Below, in pieces: positions 1-9,500 of a stretch of DNA of 64,000 nucleotides (the stretch's first letter is position 1; each line of letters starts with the position of its first letter). Under the pieces are notes generated by a model. The model did no database searches. It was given only the letters and a program-made list of their open reading frames with translations, and had not been told where the DNA came from. Source of the stretch: JAFNAG01 sp963824985. GTDB lineage: Bacteria > Acidobacteriota > UBA6911. The translations under genes were made by a program, and so were the position numbers. The DNA lies in NCBI GenBank assembly GCA_963824985.1, contig CAWGRQ010000031.1, positions 62,001 through 126,000 on the forward strand, written 5' to 3'.

Positions 1-398
1 GAATGCAGGTGATCGTCCCCTACTTCCAGCAGCAGGGGAAGGGACACCTGATGAATGTCTCCTCGTTCCTCAGCGTCGTTCCGCTGCTCAGCTACCGCTC
101 CATCTACAGTGCGGCGAAAAGCGCGGTGAATTCGCTCACCGAGAGTCTTCGCGCCGACCTTCGCGACTCCCATCCCGATATTGCAATCTCGTTGGTCTTG
201 CCGGGAGCAGTCGGAACCGATTTTGCCCGGAATGCCCTGGGCGGCTCTCCCCCCGGGCCCCGCATGAAGCCGCAGGAGGTCCGGGAAGTGGCAGAACTCA
301 TGGCGGATCTTATCCGCAATCCCAAGCCGGTGTTCTTTACCAGTTCCGCCGGTCCGGGAATGGCCGCGGCCTATTTTGCCGATTTTTATGGAAGATGA
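1..398 (+). CDS. Short-chain dehydrogenase/reductase, C-terminal part (5' end outside window)
   Basis: Open frame from the left edge to a TGA at 396-398. The visible 131 residues are the C-terminal half of a classical SDR: a catalytic Ser in the NVSS strand, then the active-site YSAAK motif (Tyr and Lys four residues apart), followed by the SLRADL helix and an LPGAVGT substrate-loop strand. The NAD(P)-binding Rossmann half, with its TGxxxGxG motif, must lie upstream of the window, so the ATG at position 3 is probably internal. The next gene starts 34 bp downstream on the same strand, so the two may be co-transcribed. Substrate cannot be told from this half. The SDR family call is firm. Confidence 0.85.
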   Translation, partial: MQVIVPYFQQQGKGHLMNVSSFLSVVPLLSYRSIYSAAKSAVNSLTESLRADLRDSHPDIAISLVLPGAVGTDFARNALGGSPPGPRMKPQEVREVAELMADLIRNPKPVFFTSSAGPGMAAAYFADFYGR

Positions 399-432
399 AT
401 TCCCAAATCCGATTCGGGAACCGAGGTGAACC

Positions 433-2142
433 GTGAAGCGACTCCTTTTTGCATTCTGCGCGATGGCTCTGGTATGCGCGCCCGGCTTCAGCCAGCGGGG
501 CGTCCCCAATGAAGGGCAGCCGGAGGCGGGACCCAGCCTGAACATCGATCGGGACCTGGAGTATGCCCGGCCCGGCGGCCGGGTGCTGAAACTGGATTTG
601 TACCGGCGGGTTCCGGCCGCAACGCCGAGCGCGATTGTCGTCTGGATCTATGGCGTGGATTCCACCTTCGCGGACAGAGCGCCGACCCCGGCCGCGGCGC
701 TGGCCACCCAGGGCTTTGCGGTCGCCGCCATCGATTACCGCACCGGGCCAGGTGCTACCCTGTCGATGCAGGCGGCCGATGTTAAAGCGGCAGTCCGCTG
801 GCTCCGGGCCAATGCCGGCACCTATAACCTGGACGCGGCGCACGTCGGTGTTTTCGGACACGGGGCCGGCGCCCGGGTGGCGATGCTGCTTGGCACCGCC
901 GGAGATGAGAAAACGCTCGAAGGGGATGAGGGCAATCCGGATCAGTCAAGCCGGGTGCAGGCGGTCGTCGATCTGGCAGGGCCGGTCGACCGGAGCGGGC
1001 CCGTGAACCCTCTGGAATACATTACGAAGGACGATCCACCCGTGTTGATCCTGCACGGCACAGCGGATGACAAGGTGCCGACGATGCAGAGCCAGGCGCT
1101 CGTATCCGCCCTGAAGGCCGCGGGCGTCGAGGCCACTCTGGAATTGCAGATCGGCGTCAACCACGAATCCGGCAGGCTGCTCACGCCGCCTGCGATGCAG
1201 CTAGTGGCCGACTTTTTCGATCAGCACCTGCGAGGAATGAAGCGGGCGGCGGCGCTGTCCAACTACCTGCCGACGCCGCGCGACCAGTATGTGGATCCCG
1301 TCGCCCTGGATCTCGGCGGCACACGGTATAAGACTTATCCAACACCGGTCCGCGGCCCGAATACTTTTGCCAGCTACCGCGTCTACCTCCCTCCGGACTA
1401 TGAAATCAACAGGACTCGCCGTTACCCGGTCATCTACTTCCTGCACGGTTCGATGGTCGATTCCAAGCGGCCGATCACCAGCGGATACGTCGCCCGGGTT
1501 GACGCGGCGATTCGCTCGGGGGTAATGCCCCCCTGCATCGTGATTCTTCCGCAGGGCCTCAACCAGGGGCGGTGGGTCGATGCGCGCGATGGCTCCGCTC
1601 CCATGGAATCGGTGATTATCAAAAATCTTATCCCTCATGTGGACGCCACCTACCGCACGATCGCGACCCGTGAAGGGCGGGCGATCGAAGGTCACTCCAT
1701 GGGTGGCTTCGGCGCGCTCCACAACGGATTCAACAATCCGGACCTGTTTGTAGCGGTTACGGGCAATTCTCCTGGCGGCGCCACCCTCGAAACGGGAGGA
1801 AACGCCGCCCCGCCTCCGGGCCGCATCGACGCCTTCAAAGTGGTCTACGGCGGTGATCGGGATTACTTTGTCGCGATGGCGCCGACGACCCTGGCTGAAA
1901 AAAATGCGGAGAAGCTGCACCGGCAGTTCATCCGGATCATCTGCGGAACGGAAGACGGTCTCTTCCCCGGCAGCCAGTTTGTGCACGAGGCCCTGACAAT
2001 GCTCGGAATCCCCCATGAGTTCATCCCGGTGCCCGGTTCGCCTCATAACCACGATCAGCTGCTGCAATACCAGACATTCGACACGATGGCTTTCTATGGC
2101 CGGGTGTTCGGTAAGCCGAGGCATCTGTTTAGCCGATGCTGA
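433..2142 (+). CDS. Secreted tandem esterase: alpha/beta hydrolase domain with lost Ser nucleophile + esterase-D-like domain
   Basis: 569 residues with a typical Sec signal peptide (MKRLLFAFCAMALVCA, then GFSQ), so probably periplasmic or exported. Residues ~35-270 are a BD-FAE/dienelactone-hydrolase-like alpha/beta hydrolase; its nucleophile elbow reads GHGAGA (142-147), with Gly144 where GxSxG enzymes have Ser. The acid Asp212 (HGTADD) and His244 (VNHES) are retained. Residues ~300-560 form a second hydrolase of the esterase D/feruloyl-esterase type with an intact GHSMGG elbow (Ser422), Asp508 and a His in SPHNHD (538 or 540). I infer that only the second domain is catalytic and that the first may bind ligand. 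It follows an SDR gene by 34 bp. Start: ATG 433, the only one giving a full signal peptide. Confidence 0.85.
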   Translation: MKRLLFAFCAMALVCAPGFSQRGVPNEGQPEAGPSLNIDRDLEYARPGGRVLKLDLYRRVPAATPSAIVVWIYGVDSTFADRAPTPAAALATQGFAVAAIDYRTGPGATLSMQAADVKAAVRWLRANAGTYNLDAAHVGVFGHGAGARVAMLLGTAGDEKTLEGDEGNPDQSSRVQAVVDLAGPVDRSGPVNPLEYITKDDPPVLILHGTADDKVPTMQSQALVSALKAAGVEATLELQIGVNHESGRLLTPPAMQLVADFFDQHLRGMKRAAALSNYLPTPRDQYVDPVALDLGGTRYKTYPTPVRGPNTFASYRVYLPPDYEINRTRRYPVIYFLHGSMVDSKRPITSGYVARVDAAIRSGVMPPCIVILPQGLNQGRWVDARDGSAPMESVIIKNLIPHVDATYRTIATREGRAIEGHSMGGFGALHNGFNNPDLFVAVTGNSPGGATLETGGNAAPPPGRIDAFKVVYGGDRDYFVAMAPTTLAEKNAEKLHRQFIRIICGTEDGLFPGSQFVHEALTMLGIPHEFIPVPGSPHNHDQLLQYQTFDTMAFYGRVFGKPRHLFSRC

Positions 2143-2204
2143 ACAGCAGAACGCAAGGACGCAAAGAGATTCCTTTCGGTTCGCGGGCGTGGGTGGCCTT
2201 CGGC

Positions 2205-2292
2205 CGCATCCTGGGGCGAGCCGCGGGAGAAAGCGCAATCCTCCTGAGTAGCCGCTGCCCGCGCTTTCTCCCGCGGCTCGCCCCAGGATGCG
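2205..2292. repeat. Perfect 32-bp inverted repeat inside a longer palindromic element
   Basis: Arms 2205-2236 and 2261-2292 are perfect reverse complements separated by 24 bp. Weaker complementarity continues outward: GCGTGGG near 2187 pairs with CCCACGC near 2310, and a GCAAAGAG-type stretch near 2160 pairs with CTTTGCG-type stretches near 2330-2370. The whole stretch between the esterase stop (2142) and about 2375 therefore forms one large imperfect palindrome, like a MITE or REP cluster. Degenerate AGATTCGAAATT-type repeats follow at about 2430-2515. I see no gene in 2143-2519. The element lies between convergent genes and could also terminate transcription. Confidence 0.75.
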
Positions 2293-2519
2293 CCAGCGCG
2301 AAGCGCTGCGCCCACGCCTGTTGCTCAGTGTCGATCTTTGCGCCCTTGCGCCTTTGCGTCTTTGCTTCTTCATCCATTTGATTTGGCTAAACAATTACAA
2401 GACGAGAGCTACATCGGGGAAAGACCCTTGGAGATTCGAAATTGCAGATTCGAAATTCGAAATTGCGGTGAAGCCCGGGATTTGAATGTTGCCTCGCAAT
2501 CTTGAATCTCGAATCGTAT

Positions 2520-4211
2520 TCAGTTCGGAAAACGGGCGCTGCGCGGCGGTGCCCCGCCCCGGCGGCCGCGCCCGGCTCCAGGCTGCCGGATCGCGGGCAT
2601 CGTTTCCATGAAGTTCATCCCCTTGGTATTGAGCTTACGGACCTTGATCGAATCTCCGAATTCAATCAACTGCTCGTTGTTCGGATCATACTTCACCATC
2701 TTCACCGCCGCGGTGCTGGGGTTGCCCCTTTTGGCAAAGCCGACGATCACGTCGGACATCTTGTTCGACAGATCGCGGTCATAGGGAGTCCAGTTGCGCG
2801 TCGTGCGGAAGAGATTGAAACTGTCCAGTGTCATCAGCCAGTAAGGCACGTCCCCCATGTGATACGCGCCCGCGGTCGCCGGATTATGGTCTGCGAACAC
2901 GACGCCCGGGGCATAGGGGTGAACCCGCGAAAACAGGAAAAGGTAGGCCGGCGCCCTGCCGGTCTCCGACTGCGCCCTGGCCCATCTGCGGGGATTGGCG
3001 CTCAGTCCGCTCTCGATACCCACGGTGTTGGCCCGCTCCTTGACTTCCGCATCGTTTGACACGGGATAGAGCTCCAGGAACTCTGCCGCCTTGGGGCCGT
3101 ACATACCGGCTGCGGCGTCACGATATTCCGCAACCGTTGTGGCCCGGCGAATGAGCGGGGCAGTGCCCATATCGTTGGCCGTGCAGCCAACCAGGATGGG
3201 AACGTCGTTTTGCCGGCCCGCCCCGAAGATTTCAGCGGGCGACGCGGGCAGGAAATAGCCGTCCACCACGGGGCTGAAGCGCAGCTGGTTTGCCTGGGCA
3301 GCCGCCGTCACCTTGTCGGACGAGAAGGTGCGCATATCCTCCAGCGAGTTCACTTTCATCGCCGCCTGCAGTTTCAGACCCAGTTCCTCCGCGGCCGCGA
3401 GGTTGCTTGCGGTCAGGGCGCCGCCGAGTGTCGAGCCGCTCATTCCGATAGCCTTGTGAAACAGACCCTTCGCCAGGGGGCTGGCCTGAAGATCATTGAC
3501 CGACATCGACCCTGCCGACTGGCCGAGGATGGTCACATTCCCCGGATCGCCCCCAAAGGAGGCAATGTTGCGCTGAACCCATCGAAGAGCCGCCACCTGA
3601 TCCAGGAGGCCCCAATTCCCCGAGGTCTTATGCATGGATTCCTTCGAGGCTTCGGGATGCGCCAGGAAGCCAAAAATACCGATCCGGTAGTTGGGCGCCA
3701 CATAAATGACGCCCTTCGCGGCGGTGTTTTCACCGCCGTAGACCGCCATGCTCGCCGATCCGCCGGAAAAAGCGCCGCCGTATATCCAGACCATGACGGG
3801 CAAATTCTGGCCCGGCCGCGCACTCGCGGGCAGCCACATGTTGAGATACAGGCAATCCTCGGCAGCATCCTCGTCGCCAAAGTAATGATTGATGTTGTTC
3901 GAGCGCAGGCTTTGCACGCACTCTGCCGCACACCGGTTCGCGGTCCAGATGCCTTGCCAGGGCTTCACGGGCTGCGGCTCGCGCCAACGGTTTCCGCGGA
4001 TGGGTGGCGCGGCGAAGGGGATGCCCAGGTACGCCTTCACTCCCGATGCCAGATAGGTGCCCGAAACCAGACCGCCGTCGACTCTGACCGGATCCTCTTC
4101 GACGGGCCTCAGCATGACCTGGGCGCCGGCCGTAACAGCGATAACTGCCAGAATCACCCCCGCGGCCGGAACGCCCCTGAGCCGACGGTAGCTGCTCGAT
4201 GCCCTTGTCAT
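2520..4211 (-). CDS. Type-B carboxylesterase (para-nitrobenzyl-esterase family), exported, catalytic Glu replaced
   Basis: 563 residues with an N-terminal hydrophobic export signal (VILAVIAVTAGAQ). Carboxylesterase family features in order: the FAAPP segment near 66-70, EDCLYLN (118-124), the oxyanion-hole strand YGGAFSGG (144-151), nucleophile elbow GQSAGS (Ser232), and catalytic His451 in AYHMGDVPYW. The position of the catalytic Glu, normally in a DEG motif, reads NDMG (Met348), so the acid is missing; Asp347 beside it might substitute. The C-terminus is a low-complexity Arg/Gly tail. It is convergent with the tandem esterase and lies downstream of the GntR regulator on the same strand, 58 bp apart. 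The family is sure; the ester substrate is unknown. Confidence 0.87.
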   Translation of the reverse strand: MTRASSSYRRLRGVPAAGVILAVIAVTAGAQVMLRPVEEDPVRVDGGLVSGTYLASGVKAYLGIPFAAPPIRGNRWREPQPVKPWQGIWTANRCAAECVQSLRSNNINHYFGDEDAAEDCLYLNMWLPASARPGQNLPVMVWIYGGAFSGGSASMAVYGGENTAAKGVIYVAPNYRIGIFGFLAHPEASKESMHKTSGNWGLLDQVAALRWVQRNIASFGGDPGNVTILGQSAGSMSVNDLQASPLAKGLFHKAIGMSGSTLGGALTASNLAAAEELGLKLQAAMKVNSLEDMRTFSSDKVTAAAQANQLRFSPVVDGYFLPASPAEIFGAGRQNDVPILVGCTANDMGTAPLIRRATTVAEYRDAAAGMYGPKAAEFLELYPVSNDAEVKERANTVGIESGLSANPRRWARAQSETGRAPAYLFLFSRVHPYAPGVVFADHNPATAGAYHMGDVPYWLMTLDSFNLFRTTRNWTPYDRDLSNKMSDVIVGFAKRGNPSTAAVKMVKYDPNNEQLIEFGDSIKVRKLNTKGMNFMETMPAIRQPGAGRGRRGGAPPRSARFPN

Positions 4212-4269
4212 GGCTGCTCTCCTGTCTCACGGAATTCACTGCGGGGGTCAAAGCAGGCAATCCGGGGCA

Positions 4270-5016
4270 TTATTTCGAAGCGACAGACAATTCCGCAATC
4301 GCATCCTGGGGGTGATTCCCGGCAGTACGGGAATAAGTGTCTCCCCTGATCTCGCGCAGTCGGAAGTAAGGCTCCAATCCATCCAGGATCTGGCGGAAAC
4401 CCAGTGTGACGTGCTCTCTCATCTTCTCTCCTGCCGCTTCCGGGCTTCCATGAAGCAACGATTCCATTAATTCCTGATGATCGCGTCCGCCCAGGGTGTG
4501 GATCGGCAGGCGCGGAACCAGAGCACAGAGCCACGTGGACCAGAGTGCCTGCGTATTCTCAATCGCCTTCATGAGCGCAGGGCAATGAGTACATTCCACG
4601 ACACGCCGGTGAAACCTCTGGTGCAAGCCGACAAACATGACCGGATCTGCTTTATAAGCTGCGTCCACGCGCACCGCGTGTTTCTGCATGGATGCGCGTT
4701 CCGTCCGGGTTGCTTCTCTGGCAAACAACTTGGCAGCCTGGGTTTCCAGGGCTTCCCGCACCACAAAATGCCCCACGACATCCTCCCGGCTCGGGATTCT
4801 GACCCTGGTGCCGGCACGGGGACGACTTTCGAGAAGGCCCTCCACTTCCAGCCGGAGAAGTGCCTCCATAACCGGCAGCAGGCTCATTCCGAGTTCGGCT
4901 CCGATTCTCCTTCGGGAAATTATTTCACCAATTGCGAGTTCCCCACGCAGGATCCGGTGCCGAATGATTGTATACGCTTTGACCGAAAGGCTATGAGCAT
5001 TGGAGGAATTTGCCAT
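4270..5016 (-). CDS. GntR-family transcriptional regulator (FCD/FadR-type)
   Basis: 248 residues. The N-terminal winged helix (about 10-75) has the GntR signature: an AYTIIRHRILRGEL helix, a GEIISRRRIGAELGMS recognition region and a wing with LLESRPRAGTRV. It is followed by an all-helical FCD-type ligand-binding domain (about 90-225), including FHRRVVECTHCPAL and an EH..LG near the C-terminus that can supply metal-ligand His residues. It is transcribed divergently from the HMG-CoA-lyase-type gene at 5312, the usual arrangement for a GntR repressor controlling a catabolic enzyme, and lies upstream of the carboxylesterase. The effector is probably a small organic or acyl acid, but this is family inference. 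Confidence 0.9.
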   Translation of the reverse strand: MANSSNAHSLSVKAYTIIRHRILRGELAIGEIISRRRIGAELGMSLLPVMEALLRLEVEGLLESRPRAGTRVRIPSREDVVGHFVVREALETQAAKLFAREATRTERASMQKHAVRVDAAYKADPVMFVGLHQRFHRRVVECTHCPALMKAIENTQALWSTWLCALVPRLPIHTLGGRDHQELMESLLHGSPEAAGEKMREHVTLGFRQILDGLEPYFRLREIRGDTYSRTAGNHPQDAIAELSVASK

Positions 5017-5311
5017 TTTGAACCTTCATTACAGGCGAGCGGCTGGCCTCGATCCCTCACCTGTCTGACGAGAATTATGATGGATTCAGCCCAGCCCCTT
5101 GCACGCTATTGCGTCTGATTGCCGGCCGAACGCGGCTGATTAGCAGAATAAAACTCTTAATCATATAATATACTGGCTTGGGGTTCATATTAACCTGACA
5201 CTTCAGTTTATTGGAGGATTATGCGGAAATAAAGCAGATTCGCGCGAGTCCTCAGATGCTCTGATGCGGCCTGATTAATAATCCAGGTTAATAGTTGGAG
5301 GGGATGGCTTT
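5017..5311. promoter_or_regulatory. Divergent promoter/operator region of GntR and HMGL-type gene
   Basis: AT-rich 295-bp gap. It contains a TATAAT at 5164-5169 and a perfect 9-bp inverted repeat (ATTAACCTG 5189-5197; CAGGTTAAT 5284-5292) whose right arm abuts the ribosome site of the 5312 gene (GGAGGGG, 5297-5303). That is a plausible GntR operator pair. Between the arms, GGAGGATT leads directly into ATG CGG AAA TAA (5221-5232), a three-codon open frame with a good Shine-Dalgarno sequence. Its function is unknown and it may be chance. Confidence 0.45.
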
Positions 5312-6232
5312 ATGGCGATGATCGTACTTCATGAAATCGGCATGCGCGACGGTTTGCAGATCGAGAAACAGACTGTGCCCACCGAGCAGAAGATCCGGTG
5401 GATCGAGGCTCTGATGAGTTCCGGGATAGACATCGTTCAGATTGGATCTTTCGTCCATCCGGACAAAGTTCCCCAGATGGCTGACACGGACCGCCTTTTC
5501 ACCATTTTCTCCGAACCCGGGAGAAAAGCGCGGTCCGCGATTCTGTCGGGGCTGGCGTTGAACGAAAAGGGATTGGATCGGGGTCTGGCGTGCGGCGTTG
5601 ACCAGTTCTGCCTGGGGGTGTCGGCAAGTGAAATGCACAGCCGCAGAAACACCGGCATGGGAACCCAGGAAGCCGTCCAGCGCATCATCCCGATGGCCCG
5701 GCGGGCCCTGGCCGAGGGCAAAATGGTGCAGGTATCGGTCCAATCGGCGTTCGGTTGCGGCCTGGAGGGGAAGATTCCCGCCCAGCGGGTATTGGATATT
5801 TGCGGCGCTTATGCCGACGCCGGGCTGCGGACGATCAGTCTTGCGGACACCGCGGGCCATGCCGTCCCCAGCCAGGTCAAAGACCTGTACGGCGCCCTTT
5901 TCTCACTCGATCCGGCAATCGAGTGTGCCTGCCACTTTCACGATACCTACGGACTGGCGATGACGAACACGCTGGCCGCACTTGAGAGCGGCGTCAAATA
6001 CTTCGAGGTTGCCTTCGCCGGCCTGGGTGGGTGCCCGTTCACCGCCGTTACCGGAGGGAATCTCGCGACCGAGGATTTTCTATATTTCCTGCAGCGCACC
6101 AACCGCAGGCAGGATATCAATCTGACCCCGCTGATAGAGGTGGCCCGCGAAGCCAGCGGATTTTTCGGGCGTCCGCTTCCGGGCACCCTGCATCGCATCG
6201 GCCCGATCAAGGCGCCGACGCTGCCGGTCTGA
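5312..6232 (+). CDS. Hydroxymethylglutaryl-CoA-lyase-type enzyme (HMGL-like TIM barrel)
   Basis: 306 residues, the usual length for HMG-CoA lyase. Features of the DRE-TIM metallolyase superfamily are visible: the catalytic RDGLQ motif (Arg12-Asp13), metal ligands His208 and His210 in CHFHDTYG, Asn250 in TGGN, and the signature AGLGGCPF with the reactive Cys241. The protein would cleave a 3-hydroxy-3-methylglutaryl-CoA-like acyl-CoA into acetyl-CoA (or another acyl-CoA) plus a keto acid, in the cytosol. The SAFGCGLEG loop differs from the common SAFGCPFEG, so the acyl substrate may differ. Start ATG 5312 follows GGAGGGG by 8 nt. It is divergent from a GntR regulator. Leucine degradation genes are not beside it, so another branched or aromatic acid pathway is possible. 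Confidence 0.85.
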   Translation: MAMIVLHEIGMRDGLQIEKQTVPTEQKIRWIEALMSSGIDIVQIGSFVHPDKVPQMADTDRLFTIFSEPGRKARSAILSGLALNEKGLDRGLACGVDQFCLGVSASEMHSRRNTGMGTQEAVQRIIPMARRALAEGKMVQVSVQSAFGCGLEGKIPAQRVLDICGAYADAGLRTISLADTAGHAVPSQVKDLYGALFSLDPAIECACHFHDTYGLAMTNTLAALESGVKYFEVAFAGLGGCPFTAVTGGNLATEDFLYFLQRTNRRQDINLTPLIEVAREASGFFGRPLPGTLHRIGPIKAPTLPV

Positions 6233-6491
6233 CCGAGCGGAATCATAGGATTTTCCGCAATGCCGCTGCTCCCAATCCGGAGCCCTCGGACCTGCTTCCA
6301 CCAGGATTTGCCGAACGCTTCGATCTCATGCCGCGCGATAGCCCGGAATGCCGACAATCCTCCGGCGATCACGGTCAGGCTCGCTCGAACCCGCATCTTT
6401 ATGTGATCCTCATTTGGCCCGGCGCGATAGAATTGGCGGCAGGGTCAAATCTACTTCAGAAAAAGCCAGGATGGAATGTTTTGCAGGCAAG

Positions 6492-6530
6492 CCCCGGAGC
6501 CGCCCGCATACTTAGCGGGCGGTTCCGGGG
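6492..6530. terminator. Strong GC hairpin between convergent HMGL-type and TonB receptor genes
   Basis: A 16-bp stem (6492-6507 with 6515-6530, one G-T/A-C mismatch) with a 7-nt loop sits 14 bp beyond the stop of the minus-strand receptor and about 260 bp beyond the HMGL-type gene. No U-tract follows on either strand, so the terminator role is an inference from position. The remaining 6233-6491 shows no gene. Confidence 0.5.
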
Positions 6531-6544
6531 GATACGATGCTATG

Positions 6545-9500
6545 TTAGAAGTTGAATCGTATGTTGATCACAAGCACGCGGCTGCCGTGGAAATTCGCCG
6601 GCATGGTGAACTGATTCCCTCCACTCGAGCTGGGTTGGGTGATGCGGCCGAAGTTGGTCGAATTGATGTCGGTCTCGGGATTCGCGAAATGCGGCGTGTT
6701 CGTCATGGAGATGGCATCCAGGCGGAACTCAAAGGAATATCGTTCCTTGATCGCGATCCGCTTGGACACGTTCATATCGAGGTTGAACATCCCCGGTCCG
6801 GTCCAGATAGATCGAAGCGGCAGGCCTCCGACGCTGCCCGGCGCGGCATTCTGGAACAGGATCGACCCGTTATAGGCAATTGCCTTCCTCGTGCTGAAGT
6901 TGCGGAGACTCTGCGCGGCGGTAAGGTTTGCGACCATGGGGTCGGCGACTTGCGTCAGGTTTGCGAAGTAGACCACGCCGTTCGCGATCTTGGCCACAGC
7001 GCCCAGATTGGCAGGCAGGCTTCCGACCACCGATGCCGTTTGCGTGCCGCCGCTCGTGAAAGTATTGCCGCCGCTGGCCGTTATGGCGAGCGGTTGTCCG
7101 GAGGTTAGCGTCAGGATTCCCCCCACCTGCCACTGCTCCAGGATCTTTTCCAGGATTCCGGAGAACCCTCCGCCCCGGCCGTTCAGGAACGCCTTATTCG
7201 GACCGAACGGCAACTGATACGTTCCGCTCGACTTCCAGGAGAACTGGCGGTTAAAAGCGGCAAGCGACTTGTCCAGCTGCCAGTCCCGGGGATTGCGGTA
7301 CGTGTTGGACCCGTCGCCCCCGCCCCCCTGAAGCAGCGCCTTGGACCAGGTGAAGTTCGACTGCACTGTCCAGCCTTGCGAGAAGCGCTTCTGGAACTCG
7401 ATCACTCCGGAGTTGTACCAGGACCGCGCGAACGAGGCCACCATCGATACGTTGTTGTACTGCGGATTGACCACGACAAAGTTCTCCGGCAGGCCGACGC
7501 GGCTCAGAAGCCCCCCTCTCACGCCGGTGAACACATTGGCGGTGTTCAGCCAGCTGGCAAAACCGCCCGGGGAATTGTTGGCGAAATAACTCCTCGTTGT
7601 AGAGTAATTCCGCACCGCCATCGAGCCGGTCCACGTCGTGCCGTTGACGACGGAGCCACCCATGTTCAACCCCATGAAAAGCTGGTCGAACAAGGGCGCA
7701 TTCCCTCCCGCGATCGTCGTGTTGAACGCGTCCAGGATTCCATTCTCGAAGATGTTGGCGGCGTTAAGGGCGCTCCCGGTCGTCAGGTGCGTGGATATGT
7801 TGCCCACGTAGCGGATTGAGATCGTCATGGTGTTGGTAAGCTGCCGCTCCAGCGAGACGTTGAAGTTCTGTACCAATGGCGGTACGAAATTCGGCTCGTA
7901 ATTCGCGAAGCTCTGGTTACGGTCGGTCAAAGGAACCACCGCCAGCGGATCCGGGTTGGTCGGCACCAGCGGCAGGTGGACTCCATTCAAATAGGTGATC
8001 GTTGTCGGAGTATTCGTGACCGATGTGCCGAATGACGAGACGCTGCCGTCGATTCCCAGGAAGCTTTGAGCCCTTGGACGCGACATTCCGTATCCCACGC
8101 GCAGCACGGTCTTGTCCTTTCCGAAATACGGAATCGACCAGCTGATCCCCATCGCCGGCGCAAAGGCCTTGTAATAGTCCTTGTAGAGCTGTTTGTCCGG
8201 ATTCGCCGAGTTGGGGCCCACGGTCTGGATCTGCATGAGCGAGCCTTTCGCCAGACCAGGCTGCCACAGAGCGTCAAAACCCGTCCCGGAAATGCCGAAC
8301 ATGCCTTCAAAGCCGTTCACCGGCGCCGGCGTGCGCCCCCACTTCTCAAACGGCACCCCGACCCAGTCCCAGCGAATCCCGTAATTCAGAGTGAGGTTCG
8401 GTGTCACTTTCCAATCGTCCTTGAAGAAGAAACTCATGTCACGCTGGTGCCAGGCCCGTTTGCCGGGATAGACAATGTAAACGGGATTCCTGCCGTCGGC
8501 GACTCCGAATCCCTCGCTCGTCTGCGAAACCGAGGCCGAAAGGTCGGTGAGCAGGTTCTGCGCCATGCTCAGGTTCTGTCCGATCCCTGAAATCGAACTG
8601 AGGCCCGTTACCGCGACGCTTCCCGCGCCGAACGTAACCGAGGGCACGACTCCGTTGTTGATGTTGAAGGAGTTGGATCCCATTGCATCGAACTGGAAGC
8701 CCCATTTGAAGGAGTGGTTGCCACGAATCCAGGTGAGGCTGTCCGCCACGGTGTACACAGGGTCCACCAGCCGGGCATCGATATTCCCGGGGATGGGAGA
8801 AGTAAAGGTGGAAAAACCGGGAGTGTAGAGCATCCCGTCGATCGACGGATACACTTCCGGATAGGCGCGGGTGCCGCCTACCTGGTTGATATCCGGATGC
8901 TGCGCGCCGGCGCGCAATTCATTGAGCAGCGTCGGCTTGAAAGTTGATATGAGACCCACCGACGTAAACCAGGTGTTGACGTTGGTAATCCCCTGTGCCG
9001 GGAAGTCGGGATAGATTTGCCCCGTGCTTGTATAATCGTCCATCTCTTTCGTAAACACTACATTCAGGTGATGTTTCGGGCTGAAGTAGTGATCCACCTT
9101 GAAAGTGAACTGATCTTTGTCGGAAAACGACGGTACTTGCCACTGATAACCGGCCGTATTCAGACCATCCCCGATCAGGTAGTTATTCGGGAGCGGAACC
9201 TCACCCAAATACTGCTTGACGATGCCCGATGTGTCAGCGCTCATGCGATTCGGGTCCCTGCCGAAGATGCTCACCGTCTGCAAGTCACCCGTCGCGGATG
9301 CCGGCTTAACGGGATTGCCCTTCGCATCCACCGTGGGAACTGCCGCGTTCACGTTGGCGTTCTGCACGCCTGGAAAGTATCGGAAAGTCCCTTCCCGCGC
9401 CAAAGACGTCAGCACGGTCCTGTTTGCCGTATCCGATGTCCTCTGGCGATTGCCGTCATAAAGGAAGAAGAAGAATGTCTTGTTGCGGCGGATCGGTCCG

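Noticed and set aside
1201..2394. A 397-codon minus-strand frame opposite the tandem esterase
   Set aside because: Shadow frame; low-complexity Arg-rich composition and it runs into the palindrome at 2205-2292.
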